From SAR324 cluster bacterium (GTDB taxonomy: Bacteria > SAR324 > NAC60-12): a DNA stretch of 64,000 bases. The stretch spans positions 48,199 through 112,198 of the forward strand of contig JADGAT010000004.1 in assembly GCA_015231885.1 (NCBI GenBank). Reading direction: 5' to 3'. Shown piece by piece: positions 18,450 through 27,513 of this stretch (the stretch's first letter is position 1; every line of letters begins with the position of its first letter). The translations under genes were made by a program, and so were the position numbers. Below the pieces are notes generated by a model, which worked only from the letters and a program-made list of their open reading frames with translations, was not told the origin of the DNA and did not search any database.

Positions 18450-20114
18450 TTAGAAGGAATAATAAGCTCTGGCAACCACATGGATGATCAACTCATTTCT
18501 TTTCAAAGGAGCCTGATTATCAGCGAAGCTAAAAGCATCTCCGGGTTGCAGCAAGTTCAGTTCAAAATCTGTGTGAAAGTGCTTATCCATTCTCCAGGCA
18601 AAGGTATGATCCCATTCCACGCCAATGTTAGTAACCTGCTTGCCTATTTCATTGAATACAGGCTTCATTCGCTTCAACTGAAATAGTCCTGTTTGATAAG
18701 AAAATGGAGTTTCCATCAAATCCCAGCGGTACCAGCCTCCTAAAAGACCCGTATTACTGATCGAATGCCCTAATCCGGTTCCGCTTTCTAAACTATTCCT
18801 TTTTCCATTGAAATAAAAATTAGTTCCTTGATAACTTCCGGGTACAATTTCATAGTAACTGTTCAAGACCCTTAAAAAATTATCACCGTCTACGTCGGTA
18901 TCCAATTTTTCTTTGTCTCCTGTAGCAAACATGCCTCGAAAACCAAACTGGTGATTATCCAGCTGATAGCTCACTTCTAATTCACTCGCCACTCCAGCTA
19001 ACGAGCGTTTTGCCACATCAGACGACTTGAATGCAATCGAATTCTCCCCTAAATCGGGTCTTTCTCGTACTCCATCTTCATCACGAAGCAGATGATAATG
19101 GCGTTTTCCCTGATTAGCAGTTACATCAAACCTTACAGAAAGTGCTTTTCTTTCCCAGAGCAAACGGACTCCAAAGTACTCTTGTCCAATAGCATCATAA
19201 AATAGGGGTCTTCCCTGACGATCTGCAAATTGCCTGGAAAGCGCCCGCGTTTTTTGTTTTTGAGTGTCATTGTCTGTCGCATGCGCCAACGCTAATTCCT
19301 CCAGCATGGCTTCATTTTCAAAAGTAGGTATATTCAATGTACCAAGTGGAATATCGCGCTCCGTATAAAAAATTCGAAAAACTTCCACCTCCAACTGATG
19401 AATGGTTGAGTTAGCCGCATCCTCCACTTGAAAAACAGGATAGCTCAACGAGCCAAAATACAACCAGTCGGCAGGATGTTTACCTAGTTTGGCTGCTCCG
19501 ATTTCATAGCACCATGTTCCTAATTTACAATTTTGTGAAATACCAGTCAGCACTCCTGAAAAAACCTTACCATGCCGATCACCAAGGTTGAGATAATGTT
19601 TCCCCAGTTTGAAAACATTTTTAGGATTTGAATTGTATTCCAAATAAGCTTGACGTGCACCAACACCTGTAATTTGAGCATCAATATTCTGTTCATGGTC
19701 AGATTGAATTTGTGACCGTAAGTCTCCACCCTGAAATGGTTTCTGTTGTGTCTCCATCTCCAAATTAAGAGACATATTGCGATTCACTGTGGAACGTAAT
19801 TGAATTCTTAGTTCATGATGGAAAAACAAAGTATCTTGTCCATCCTCTTCTTCCCGATTTGGAGGAAATTTACCACTGTTTTTTTGAGTGGCATATATCC
19901 GATAGTCTCCTGTCAATTGGAGCCCTGGAGAAAAGGCCCACCGGTCTTCTCTTTCTGTCAGATCTCCTGGTTTGAGAGGAATAAAATTTGATTGAGCAAA
20001 AATACTGGAATTTCCACCCCATCCCAGGAGAATCAAAACCAAAAGTAAAAAAAGAGAGCTCTGCCCTGGTGAGTGATTGACTGCTGTCCTGCTATCTAAT
20101 GGAATAATATTCAT
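18450..20114 (-). CDS. Outer-membrane beta-barrel protein (alginate-export/porin-like)
   Basis: This 554-residue protein has a long N-terminal export signal (hydrophobic stretch LFLLLVLILLGWGG, cleavage near IFAQS). The mature chain alternates polar and aromatic residues in many short strands, such as LQLTGDYRIYATQ, HHELRIQLRSTV and KNVFKLGKHYLNLGDRHG. It ends in a C-terminal Phe (VVARAYYSF), the typical BAM recognition end. The layout, with a RWAFSPGLQLTGDYRI start and GATGDKE-like long loops, recalls alginate export (AlgE-like) barrels, but the substrate is unknown. It diverges from the second recJ across about 190 bp. No neighbouring carbohydrate genes support an alginate role. Confidence 0.75.
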   Translation of the reverse strand: MNIIPLDSRTAVNHSPGQSSLFLLLVLILLGWGGNSSIFAQSNFIPLKPGDLTEREDRWAFSPGLQLTGDYRIYATQKNSGKFPPNREEEDGQDTLFFHHELRIQLRSTVNRNMSLNLEMETQQKPFQGGDLRSQIQSDHEQNIDAQITGVGARQAYLEYNSNPKNVFKLGKHYLNLGDRHGKVFSGVLTGISQNCKLGTWCYEIGAAKLGKHPADWLYFGSLSYPVFQVEDAANSTIHQLEVEVFRIFYTERDIPLGTLNIPTFENEAMLEELALAHATDNDTQKQKTRALSRQFADRQGRPLFYDAIGQEYFGVRLLWERKALSVRFDVTANQGKRHYHLLRDEDGVRERPDLGENSIAFKSSDVAKRSLAGVASELEVSYQLDNHQFGFRGMFATGDKEKLDTDVDGDNFLRVLNSYYEIVPGSYQGTNFYFNGKRNSLESGTGLGHSISNTGLLGGWYRWDLMETPFSYQTGLFQLKRMKPVFNEIGKQVTNIGVEWDHTFAWRMDKHFHTDFELNLLQPGDAFSFADNQAPLKRNELIIHVVARAYYSF

Positions 20115-20303
20115 AAATGTTATTTCAAAATATAAATGTGTTTTAAATGAGCGAATTGAAGCGCTTGATTTATAAAGAAAAAGCCGTTGTTTCTCAAGCG
20201 TTTTTTATGATAAATCGGAAAAGACTGGTCTTTCTGCCATACTTCTATTAGGTAGATAATTTTAATTTTCTCTTGCCTTGGTGTCTCAGTAAAGTTTAAT
20301 AGC

Positions 20304-21986
20304 ATGCCCTTATACAAAATCTGGCAATTGCCAACTCCTCCTAAACATGATCTGGTCGAACAACTCAGCCAAGCATTTCAGCTATTCCCACTCGTCTCTT
20401 CCATTTTAATCCGGCGCGGCTATACCACAGTCGAGGAGGTTGAGGCATTTTTATCCCCTCAACTTTCCAGATTACATGACCCGTACCTCATGCGGGATAT
20501 GAAAGAGGCCGTTTGTCTGTTGAAACGCACTATCTTGTCGAACAAGCGTATTGTCATCTTAGGAGATTATGATGTGGATGGTATCACAGCAACCACAATG
20601 ATGACACTGTTTTTAAATGAATGCGGTTGTAATAATACAGATTATTTCATTCCGAATCGTTTTGAACATGGATACGGTCTAACACAAGCCAGTGTCGATG
20701 TTTTGCTGGGAATGAAGCCCGATTTAGTGCTGACCGTCGATAATGGCATTACCGCAGTCCGTGAGGTACAGCGACTTCATGAGCATGGCATTAAGACATT
20801 GATCACCGACCATCATTTGCCCTATCAGGACAATATTCCGGCAGGAGTGATTCTGAATCCGAATCATCCGGATTGCAACTATCCTGATAAAAAAATTTCA
20901 GGCTGTGGGGTTGCTTTGAAACTATTAATGGCAATGAGAAAAGAATTCAGGGATAGCCAATACTGGTCCAGTCAACGACCAGAGCCTAATCTAAAGTCAT
21001 ACCTGGATCTGGCAGCATTGGGAACTGTCGCTGACGTTGTTCCCCTGGTCAACGAAAATCGTCTTCTTGTGTATCATGGCATAAAGGTGATGAATACCCA
21101 GCCCCGTTTTGGCATTCAAGCTCTTGCACAGCTTAAAAATGTAAGAACCATCACTTCTCAGACATTAGCATTTCAATTTGCACCCTTGCTCAATGCTGCA
21201 GGAAGAATGCATGAAGCTTCTGCAGGAGTGAAATTATTGCTCAGCACGGATCTGCACAAGGCTGCGGAGATTGCTAAATCACTGGATCAAGTTAACAATG
21301 AACGTCGTACCAGAGAAGCACAGATGCTCCAACTCGCACTAGAACAGGCAAAGGGACTACAACATAAAAGCAGCTTGGTGGTGACCTCGTCAGAATTTCA
21401 CGAGGGAATCAGTGGAATTGTGGCAGCACGACTGATGGAGCATTTTTATAAACCCGCATTTGTATTTGCTGTAAATGGAGAGTTTTATAAAGGATCCGCA
21501 CGCTCCATTCCTGAGCTTCATATTAAAAATGCTCTCGATCAGTGTCAAGGATACCTGGAAAAATATGGAGGACATGCTGCGGCTGCAGGTTGTACAATTC
21601 ACCAATCACGATTTGAAGCATTTACCAAAAAATTTGAGGCATTGTGTCTCGAAGAATTGACACCCTCCCCACAGCCTCTGCTGCAGCTTGATGGGAAGCT
21701 GGAGATAGAGATGATAGGCTGGGATTTAATCGAACAACTGGAACTCCTGCAGCCTTTTGGCGCGATTAATTCACCGCCTATTTTCTCCATTCCGGCACCT
21801 CAACAATCCTATCAGATTATAAAAAGCACACATGCCAAATGGAATTTTCGAAGGCTGGAGATTATGGGATGGAATTTAGCCAAACCCTTTTACGAAAATC
21901 CTCCAAAGAGTTTAGCTGTTCATTTGGGTATCAACGAATTTCGTGGAGAACGAAAAATTCAATTAGTCGTGCAAGCATTCCAATGA
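20304..21986 (+). CDS. Single-stranded-DNA exonuclease RecJ (copy 2)
   Basis: This 560-residue protein is a second complete RecJ. It has GDYDVDGITAT, TVDNGITAV and ITDHHLPYQ in the DHH domain, EGISGIVAARLM and YGGHAAAAGCT in the DHHA1 domain, and a C-terminal OB-like part with EIEMIGWDLIEQ. All metal-binding Asp/His residues are kept, so it should be active. It is collinear with the copy at 10084 but clearly diverged at sequence level, consistent with an old duplication or separate acquisition rather than a recent copy. It stands alone, converging with the next gene 5 bp away. Confidence 0.92.
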   Translation: MPLYKIWQLPTPPKHDLVEQLSQAFQLFPLVSSILIRRGYTTVEEVEAFLSPQLSRLHDPYLMRDMKEAVCLLKRTILSNKRIVILGDYDVDGITATTMMTLFLNECGCNNTDYFIPNRFEHGYGLTQASVDVLLGMKPDLVLTVDNGITAVREVQRLHEHGIKTLITDHHLPYQDNIPAGVILNPNHPDCNYPDKKISGCGVALKLLMAMRKEFRDSQYWSSQRPEPNLKSYLDLAALGTVADVVPLVNENRLLVYHGIKVMNTQPRFGIQALAQLKNVRTITSQTLAFQFAPLLNAAGRMHEASAGVKLLLSTDLHKAAEIAKSLDQVNNERRTREAQMLQLALEQAKGLQHKSSLVVTSSEFHEGISGIVAARLMEHFYKPAFVFAVNGEFYKGSARSIPELHIKNALDQCQGYLEKYGGHAAAAGCTIHQSRFEAFTKKFEALCLEELTPSPQPLLQLDGKLEIEMIGWDLIEQLELLQPFGAINSPPIFSIPAPQQSYQIIKSTHAKWNFRRLEIMGWNLAKPFYENPPKSLAVHLGINEFRGERKIQLVVQAFQ

Positions 21987-21991
21987 GGACG

Positions 21992-23455
21992 CTAGTTCAT
22001 CAATGAGCTTCTTAAAATGCGGAGTTGCTTTAAAAATTCACGGTTTGTTGTAATGTGTTCAGCATGCTCAATGTGACGAAGCAGCATACTTCTATCAAAT
22101 TGTCGGTCTGTTCTGTGAAGCTGCTGTTGGGTATTTTCCACCACCATTTTTGGCAAAACATCAAACAGTACATCACGCTGCTGCAGCGCCTGAGCGACTT
22201 GTTGGTCTGTTTTTGTATTCATTGCTGCTTTTTTCAGCAGTTCAACGGCTGCTAGATACGTTTCAATTTTCAAATGCAGACTATGGTGTCCCTGGACAGA
22301 ACGTATTTTTTCTACGGCTGCTAGATAATACTTATCATACTCTGTATCCTTGGGCATCGGTTCCAATGCTGGATGCATCATCGTTTTTGCCTGGCTGATC
22401 TCCACAAAATCCGGACGCTTCACCATACTCTGATCGGTTACAATGAAAAAATTTACTTTAACCGATTGGCGGTTGGTCACTTGGATATACGGAGGCAGCT
22501 CAAAAACATCTGGATTGATTTGCGCACGCAAGAATACACGGTTTTGATGGGCAATGTCTGTAATAATATTAACATGCTGCAAATACTCCAGGGTCCGAAT
22601 TTCAGGAATTTCCTGCACTTGTTCTGTATTAGGAAATAGAACATGAATATAAAAACGGGTTTGCCGCTCCCCTGTTTCTGGGTGGCGCATGGTCTCTTCT
22701 ACAATTTGTATTGGAAATAAATCGGGAGACAAGGGCATGGGCTGATTCAACAGAACTTCTACACCAAAACTCCAAATATTTCGAATTTCATCCTCCACTT
22801 TCTTTCGAGTCGCTTTCATTCCCTGTACCTGAAATGCCCGATTCAGAATAATATCTGTTGGTCCAGGCTTTTGGATAAATGCTCCATTGTGCATGAGTTG
22901 ATAAGCACTCAAATAAGTCAGAATTTCTCGAGACCCATTCTTGAATTCCAGGACGTAACGAAATCGATTACCCATATTATCGGTAACAAATAAATCATCA
23001 TCTTCTGGTTGAATCAGCCGAAACCGACGCATTGCAAATTTTAAATTTTTCTCAGCAAGAAGATCATGCTCTTTATAGGTTTTCACAAATGCAGAAGAAC
23101 TCAAAGCAAGACGATAAAACGCATTTTTGTCCAGTACATAAAATTCGGTGCTTTCATCTGATGGAAATACCAACACCCTGTTATTAGCAAGGACAAGCTG
23201 ATCATTCAACGCCCACTGGTAAATGCGATCCATCAACCACTCATGGCTGGAACCATCATCCAGGATGACCTGAAGATAAAATTCATTAGGAGTCCGATTT
23301 TTTACAAATGCAGACGCAATACGGTGAGAATTGAACACCCCTTTGTCAATCACTTTGGCCAACCTCAGCGCATTTTCCCGTGTGGTGTACTTTGGGAATG
23401 CATTCACCGTATTGGACATCAGCAACAAAATCAAAATAATCCAAATTTTTTTCAT
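21992..23455 (-). CDS. Exported hypothetical protein of about 487 residues
   Basis: I take the ATG at 23455 as the start because it begins a clean signal peptide (MKKIWIILILLLM, ending VNA) and leaves a 16-bp gap to the gene upstream. Longer in-frame starts overlap that gene. The mature protein is mixed alpha/beta with many charged residues and several short beta-rich segments (RFYIHVLFPNTEQVQ, HQNRVFLRAQINPDVFELP). The last 130 residues are helical. I recognise no domain. It is probably periplasmic and co-transcribed with the upstream gene, which also encodes an exported protein. Confidence 0.75.
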   Translation of the reverse strand: MKKIWIILILLLMSNTVNAFPKYTTRENALRLAKVIDKGVFNSHRIASAFVKNRTPNEFYLQVILDDGSSHEWLMDRIYQWALNDQLVLANNRVLVFPSDESTEFYVLDKNAFYRLALSSSAFVKTYKEHDLLAEKNLKFAMRRFRLIQPEDDDLFVTDNMGNRFRYVLEFKNGSREILTYLSAYQLMHNGAFIQKPGPTDIILNRAFQVQGMKATRKKVEDEIRNIWSFGVEVLLNQPMPLSPDLFPIQIVEETMRHPETGERQTRFYIHVLFPNTEQVQEIPEIRTLEYLQHVNIITDIAHQNRVFLRAQINPDVFELPPYIQVTNRQSVKVNFFIVTDQSMVKRPDFVEISQAKTMMHPALEPMPKDTEYDKYYLAAVEKIRSVQGHHSLHLKIETYLAAVELLKKAAMNTKTDQQVAQALQQRDVLFDVLPKMVVENTQQQLHRTDRQFDRSMLLRHIEHAEHITTNREFLKQLRILRSSLMN

Positions 23456-23471
23456 AGAAACCTTGCCCCAA

Positions 23472-24407
23472 TCATTCAAAGTTGGCTCCCACATAAATCT
23501 CCACATCCAATCCTAGTCGCCCTCGACGCTCCAAAGACATCTCCTCGACAACCTGTTCTCCTGGAATCAAATGAGCCAGTGCCAAGGCCGCCGTCAAGTA
23601 ATTGGGACGAAAATAAATTTTTGTTTTATGCAGGATCATTTGCTCTTGCACAGAGGAAATATTGGTAATATCTAATTTCATATCTAATCGGTTCTCCAAT
23701 GCTCTGCGCTGGTGGCGATCCATTAAAATAGCAAGGCGCTGCGCCGCATCTTTCCTTGGGGACGCATTTAAAATGGAGAGATGTAATACCGATGGCCTCT
23801 GAAAAACCAACATAGCTGAAACGGGATGCAAGAGAATTTTATCCGTGTCTTCCATTCCCACCTTCTTTGGCATACTCATTTGCTCCTTTGTCTCCGAAAG
23901 TAAAGGTGCCTGCATTCCCTCTCTTTGCGTATTCACTTTGCCGGCAGACCCTTTCTCAATAACTCGATAAACAATTTGTTGTGAATTGGTCCTAGATTCA
24001 TCAAAATTTAAGAGAACAGGTTGACTGGATGTCACTAATAATTTAGCCTGAAAGTCGAAACCTCCTGCACCATTTTCCAGAATATCTTCTATAAACTGGA
24101 TTGATTCCAGAACATCTCCGGATCTGAAAGAGACGGTCGGAGGTAAGGTCACATTATTGAAAAAGCCATTTGGAATAGAAATTGTCGAATGGAGAGAGTC
24201 TTCTTTTTGAACCACCTTGATGGAGGACAATAATGCAGGAGATATAATGCCACGAATAACCAGGAAGGCTTCTTTTCCTTCTCTAGAAAGCTCAACTTGA
24301 TCTAGTACATGACCATCCATCATTCCGTTCGACTGGGCATGTACAGGAGTCCCCCATAACAATAGGATCAAAAGTCCTCCCTGGAGATAAAGTAACCAAT
24401 GCTTCAT
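23472..24407 (-). CDS. Exported protein with LytR_C-like C-terminal domain
   Basis: This 311-residue protein has a signal peptide (LLILLLWGTPVHAQS). Residues 35-160 are beta-rich and resemble an AMIN-like domain (QVELSREGKEAFLVIRG), which in other proteins targets the cell envelope. The C-terminal 100 residues match the LytR_C pattern: a strand LHLSILNASPRKDAAQRLA, a central LDITNISS, then KIYFRPNYLTAALALAHL and a final strand DVEIYVGANF. A peptidoglycan or envelope-linked role is inferred from these resemblances. It is the first gene of a two-gene unit with the downstream exported protein. Confidence 0.65.
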   Translation of the reverse strand: MKHWLLYLQGGLLILLLWGTPVHAQSNGMMDGHVLDQVELSREGKEAFLVIRGIISPALLSSIKVVQKEDSLHSTISIPNGFFNNVTLPPTVSFRSGDVLESIQFIEDILENGAGGFDFQAKLLVTSSQPVLLNFDESRTNSQQIVYRVIEKGSAGKVNTQREGMQAPLLSETKEQMSMPKKVGMEDTDKILLHPVSAMLVFQRPSVLHLSILNASPRKDAAQRLAILMDRHQRRALENRLDMKLDITNISSVQEQMILHKTKIYFRPNYLTAALALAHLIPGEQVVEEMSLERRGRLGLDVEIYVGANFE

Positions 24408-25195
24408 GCATATCCTTTCTAGTATTCACTCTGCGCTAAGCCAGACAACACTAACCATGCAGCAGAATTATAAACATAACTTAATTACAGATATACAGAA
24501 AGTATGCCATGCTATTACTCTGTCGTCCTTTTTTGGATGGGTGAGTACTAGATCACTCTGATTTGCCTTTATCTGTTGCTTTCCTTCGTTACTCCGCAAG
24601 ACGAAAATACGTTGTCCCAATGTTTGCGAAGATTTTTTTGCAGAAGGCTAAGGAATGACTCGGCCAATCATGGAAGTGCATGTACTCTTTTATAAGGAAT
24701 GATCAATATCAAACTTGCTTTACAGGCTCCTGACAGGGTTTTCAAAAAAGGGCATTGTAAAAAACATTCTGGAATCTGAATTAAAACTATCACATAGCAG
24801 TAGACCGTTTGGACTTGTGAAAAAATAACTATCCAAACTTTTCGATAAAATTTGGAACAGCAATGTAATTCCATTTGGATAGAAATGAATCAAACTGGAT
24901 CTTTATGGTGTCTTTAAATTCTTGATGGTATTTTCTTTTTGTCAAATATTGTTTTTCAGTAATACAGGTATCCGAATCAGGGCAATCGCATTAAAATTTT
25001 GTAATTAGGGAGTCATTGCTATCAGGCTTCGTTATTTCTCTTATAGTTCAAGAGGTCCACTGACTCCGATCATGTACCAGGGAAAACAGAAAAAGACTCT
25101 CGATGCTGCAAGATTTCCATCTAGATTCAAGGCGTTTTATCAGGTGCATAGCTTGTTTGTAATACTTGAGCATCCGCAGCAGAAAGTCTCTCTCC
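24408..25195. other. Gene-free stretch of about 790 bp
   Basis: I see no convincing coding region. The available short ORFs (for example 24668-24874 minus and 25072-25263 plus) have Cys-rich or low-complexity composition and no ribosome site. The right end holds one copy of a dispersed repeat (25109-25157). A segment near 24574-24610, with GTTGCTTT and TTACTCCGCAA, faintly resembles the reverse complement of the right flank of the other repeat copy and could be a decayed relative. The rest is AT-rich with nothing recognisable. Confidence 0.6.
25109..25157 (+). repeat. Dispersed repeat, copy A
   Basis: These 49 bp align without gaps to 28786-28834 at 42 of 49 positions. Six of the seven differences are transitions. 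The core AGATTCAAGGCGT is identical. It lies outside genes, between the LytR_C-type gene and the end of the AstE/AspA-like gene. Confidence 0.75.
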
Positions 25196-26221
25196 TCAAT
25201 CCGCAGCAACGACATAGCACAAACAGTCGCTTTCGGCTATTTCGGGGTTGGTGGTCACCATGAACAATTTGAGGGGGCGAGCGGCAAACAGGCAGCCGTT
25301 GTGCTCTGTAAAATAGTCGTGCAGCACATCCTTTCCTTCCGCATCATAAACGGCCAGCATTTTCAAACCGAGAGGACCCAGCCAGCCGAACATTTCTCTA
25401 GGATTCAAGATACCAAAATTATATTCTTCCACTTCTTCGGGCAAAGTCAATTCAACATCCGGTTCAGGGCTTCTCGCATAAGCGACTTTTGCTCCATCGC
25501 GCAGCTCGAGACGTGCCGGATTGTTCAGCACATCGCCCATCCATACGCCATCAAGGGAAAGCACTGATTCCGCAGTCGCATAACGCTCTAGCCCTTTCAG
25601 AGCAATGGCGTGAGAATCAGGATCCCTGGCTCCTCCGCATTCTATAGTAATCGTGGGGAAATGATTATCTGCCATTTCCATGAGTGTCCCCAGGCGTAGA
25701 TGGGTGATCACCAGCGTATCGGCAAATAAAGAAACCAGTGCCTTGTGTGTGTCATCTTCATGAAGTGACAAGCCATAGGCCGGCCCTCTGCCCGAAGTAT
25801 TATGGATATCAATCAAGGCTTCTGGTTTGGCGTTCAGGAGTTGTTGCATCAAGGATTCGGCAATCTGTCCTTCCTCTCCATGAAAAGGAGGCAGAAAGCA
25901 GCGGTTCAAATCCTGATGACATGGCAATGCCCGGTGCGTGAATTTTGGAGCAGCCAGTGCCGCATTGACAGAACCCACAAAGCACAGTAAATCGACAGCA
26001 GGCTTTTGCCCGGAACGAATCCAATGACGAACGGCTCGCACTCCTGAAGGCTCATTGCCATGCAGCAGGGTAGAAACAGCACGTATTCGGGAATGGTCTT
26101 CTCCTCGCAAATACAATAAGGTGGGGCCTCCCAGTCTGGACAGAAAATCTTCGATGGAATTGCCAACGTCCGTAGGCAATGGGTTCTCCCAAATTCGGAC
26201 AGGAGTAGAATTCTGAATCAT
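25196..26221 (-). CDS. Succinylglutamate desuccinylase/aspartoacylase-like zinc hydrolase
   Basis: This encodes 341 residues from the ATG at 26221. An upstream TTG at 26242 overlaps the previous gene. The M14-like zinc site is readable: HGNEPSG (His54 and Glu57) and DIHNTSG (His140), followed by a catalytic-Glu-type strand TITIECGG and a C-terminal beta domain with YNFGILNPREMFGWLG. AstE/AspA family enzymes release an amino acid from N-succinyl or N-acetyl conjugates. The gene follows a DadA-like dehydrogenase by 17 bp, suggesting a joint route that frees an amino acid and then oxidises it. The actual substrate is not determined. Confidence 0.85.
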   Translation of the reverse strand: MIQNSTPVRIWENPLPTDVGNSIEDFLSRLGGPTLLYLRGEDHSRIRAVSTLLHGNEPSGVRAVRHWIRSGQKPAVDLLCFVGSVNAALAAPKFTHRALPCHQDLNRCFLPPFHGEEGQIAESLMQQLLNAKPEALIDIHNTSGRGPAYGLSLHEDDTHKALVSLFADTLVITHLRLGTLMEMADNHFPTITIECGGARDPDSHAIALKGLERYATAESVLSLDGVWMGDVLNNPARLELRDGAKVAYARSPEPDVELTLPEEVEEYNFGILNPREMFGWLGPLGLKMLAVYDAEGKDVLHDYFTEHNGCLFAARPLKLFMVTTNPEIAESDCLCYVVAAD

Positions 26222-26238
26222 AGTCTCTCTTAATTTGA

Positions 26239-27492
26239 TCAAGAAAAGCGCCCTACACGCAGTGGATGGAGGTCAATTGCAGGTTTTTTATTCAAAAAAA
26301 TCTGAGCTACCAGCAATCCGGTAACGGGAGCCAGGGAAATACCAACCATTGCATGACCAGCCGCCACAATCAGGTTCGAAATGTTCTCAGCCCGGCCAAG
26401 GTAAGGAAGCCCATCCGGAGTACAAGGCCTCAAGCCTGCCCATATTTTGGCATGGGCCAGATTTTCTGAGGCAAATTCTGGTAAATAGCCTGGTACCGCA
26501 TGCAGAATTGCCTGAACCCGCTGCTGGTTGATGGAGGAATCCATCCCGGCCAGCTCCAGTGTCCCTGCAAAACGAAGCCGCTCTCCCAGAGGAGTGATAG
26601 CAACCTTCGCCTCCCTCAGCAGCAGGGGAGTGGACATTATTTTCTTTGCAGGTTTGATCGTAACACTATACCCCTTGGCTGGCTGTATCGGAATTTTGAG
26701 CGGTATACTCTTCACAATTCCAGGCGACCAGGAACCACTGGCTAAAATCACTTGATCCGCGATGAAATGACCTTTAGTCGTATGCACTTGACTGATGGTG
26801 CCATCCGAATTTTCAAAACCAACAACTTCAGTATTCTTATGGAATATCACTCCCTGCTCAGCCAAAAAACTGGCTAAATTGCACACAAAGTCGGCTGGAT
26901 TCAAATGAGCATCCTGAGGGTAGTACAACCCACCAGTCACTTCCATTTTCAGATTTGGCTCCAGCTCTTTGATTTGTCGGATATCCAAGAGTTCTATCGG
27001 CACACCCAGCTCGTTGGCTATTTGTGCTTCAGCATGAATACTCTGGGCACCTTCTTCTTTATAAAGCAAGAGCAAGCCTTTTTTGTCAAATCCAAACTGC
27101 ATTCCTTCCAATTGCACCAATTCTTCATACAAAAAACGGCTGACTTCTCCCAATTCATAAAGCAATGGTGCCACGTCGTTGACATGGCGTTTATTGGCAA
27201 ACTGGCAAAATTTCCATATCCAGGAAATCAAATCCAAATCAAAACGAGGTTTGATATAAAAAGGACTCTGGGGAGCAAACATCCATTTGAGACCTTTGCG
27301 TAATGCTTCTGGTGAGGCAAGCGGGATGAAATGACTGGGCACCACTAATCCTGCATTCCCATAAGAAGAGCCTGCGGCAATCTCGTCCTTTTCCAATAGT
27401 GTGACTCGAACCCCTTTTTTCCAGAGATAATAGGCACAGCACACTCCAATGGCGCCTCCGCCAATGACTAATGCTTCAGTTTTAACTTTCAT
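26239..27492 (-). CDS. FAD-dependent D-amino-acid dehydrogenase-like oxidoreductase (DadA-like)
   Basis: This 417-residue flavoprotein starts with the dinucleotide-binding motif GGGAIGVCCAYYL (11-23). The DAO/DadA family markers follow: EKDEIAAGSSYGNAGLVVPS, DAHLNPADFVCNL, a VILASGSWSPGI strand and, near the C-terminus, GLRPCTPDGLPYLG with GHAMVGISLAP, the FAD-contacting end. DadA-type enzymes oxidise D-amino acids (or hydroxyproline isomers) to 2-oxo acids and pass electrons to the respiratory chain. It sits in a tight three-gene unit between a radical SAM gene (21 bp away) and the AstE/AspA-like gene. The name dadA would be presumptuous without substrate data. Confidence 0.88.
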   Translation of the reverse strand: MKVKTEALVIGGGAIGVCCAYYLWKKGVRVTLLEKDEIAAGSSYGNAGLVVPSHFIPLASPEALRKGLKWMFAPQSPFYIKPRFDLDLISWIWKFCQFANKRHVNDVAPLLYELGEVSRFLYEELVQLEGMQFGFDKKGLLLLYKEEGAQSIHAEAQIANELGVPIELLDIRQIKELEPNLKMEVTGGLYYPQDAHLNPADFVCNLASFLAEQGVIFHKNTEVVGFENSDGTISQVHTTKGHFIADQVILASGSWSPGIVKSIPLKIPIQPAKGYSVTIKPAKKIMSTPLLLREAKVAITPLGERLRFAGTLELAGMDSSINQQRVQAILHAVPGYLPEFASENLAHAKIWAGLRPCTPDGLPYLGRAENISNLIVAAGHAMVGISLAPVTGLLVAQIFLNKKPAIDLHPLRVGRFS

Positions 27493-27513
27493 GCGTTTCC
27501 CTGTTGACTACCG

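Noticed and set aside
20120..20317. 65-codon minus-strand ORF overlapping the start of the second recJ
   Set aside because: It overlaps the recJ start and has no motif; the region is better read as divergent promoter DNA.
24668..24874. 68-codon minus-strand ORF in the gene-free stretch
   Set aside because: It is Cys- and hydrophobic-rich with no ribosome site or recognisable pattern; random ORFs of this size are expected in AT-rich DNA.
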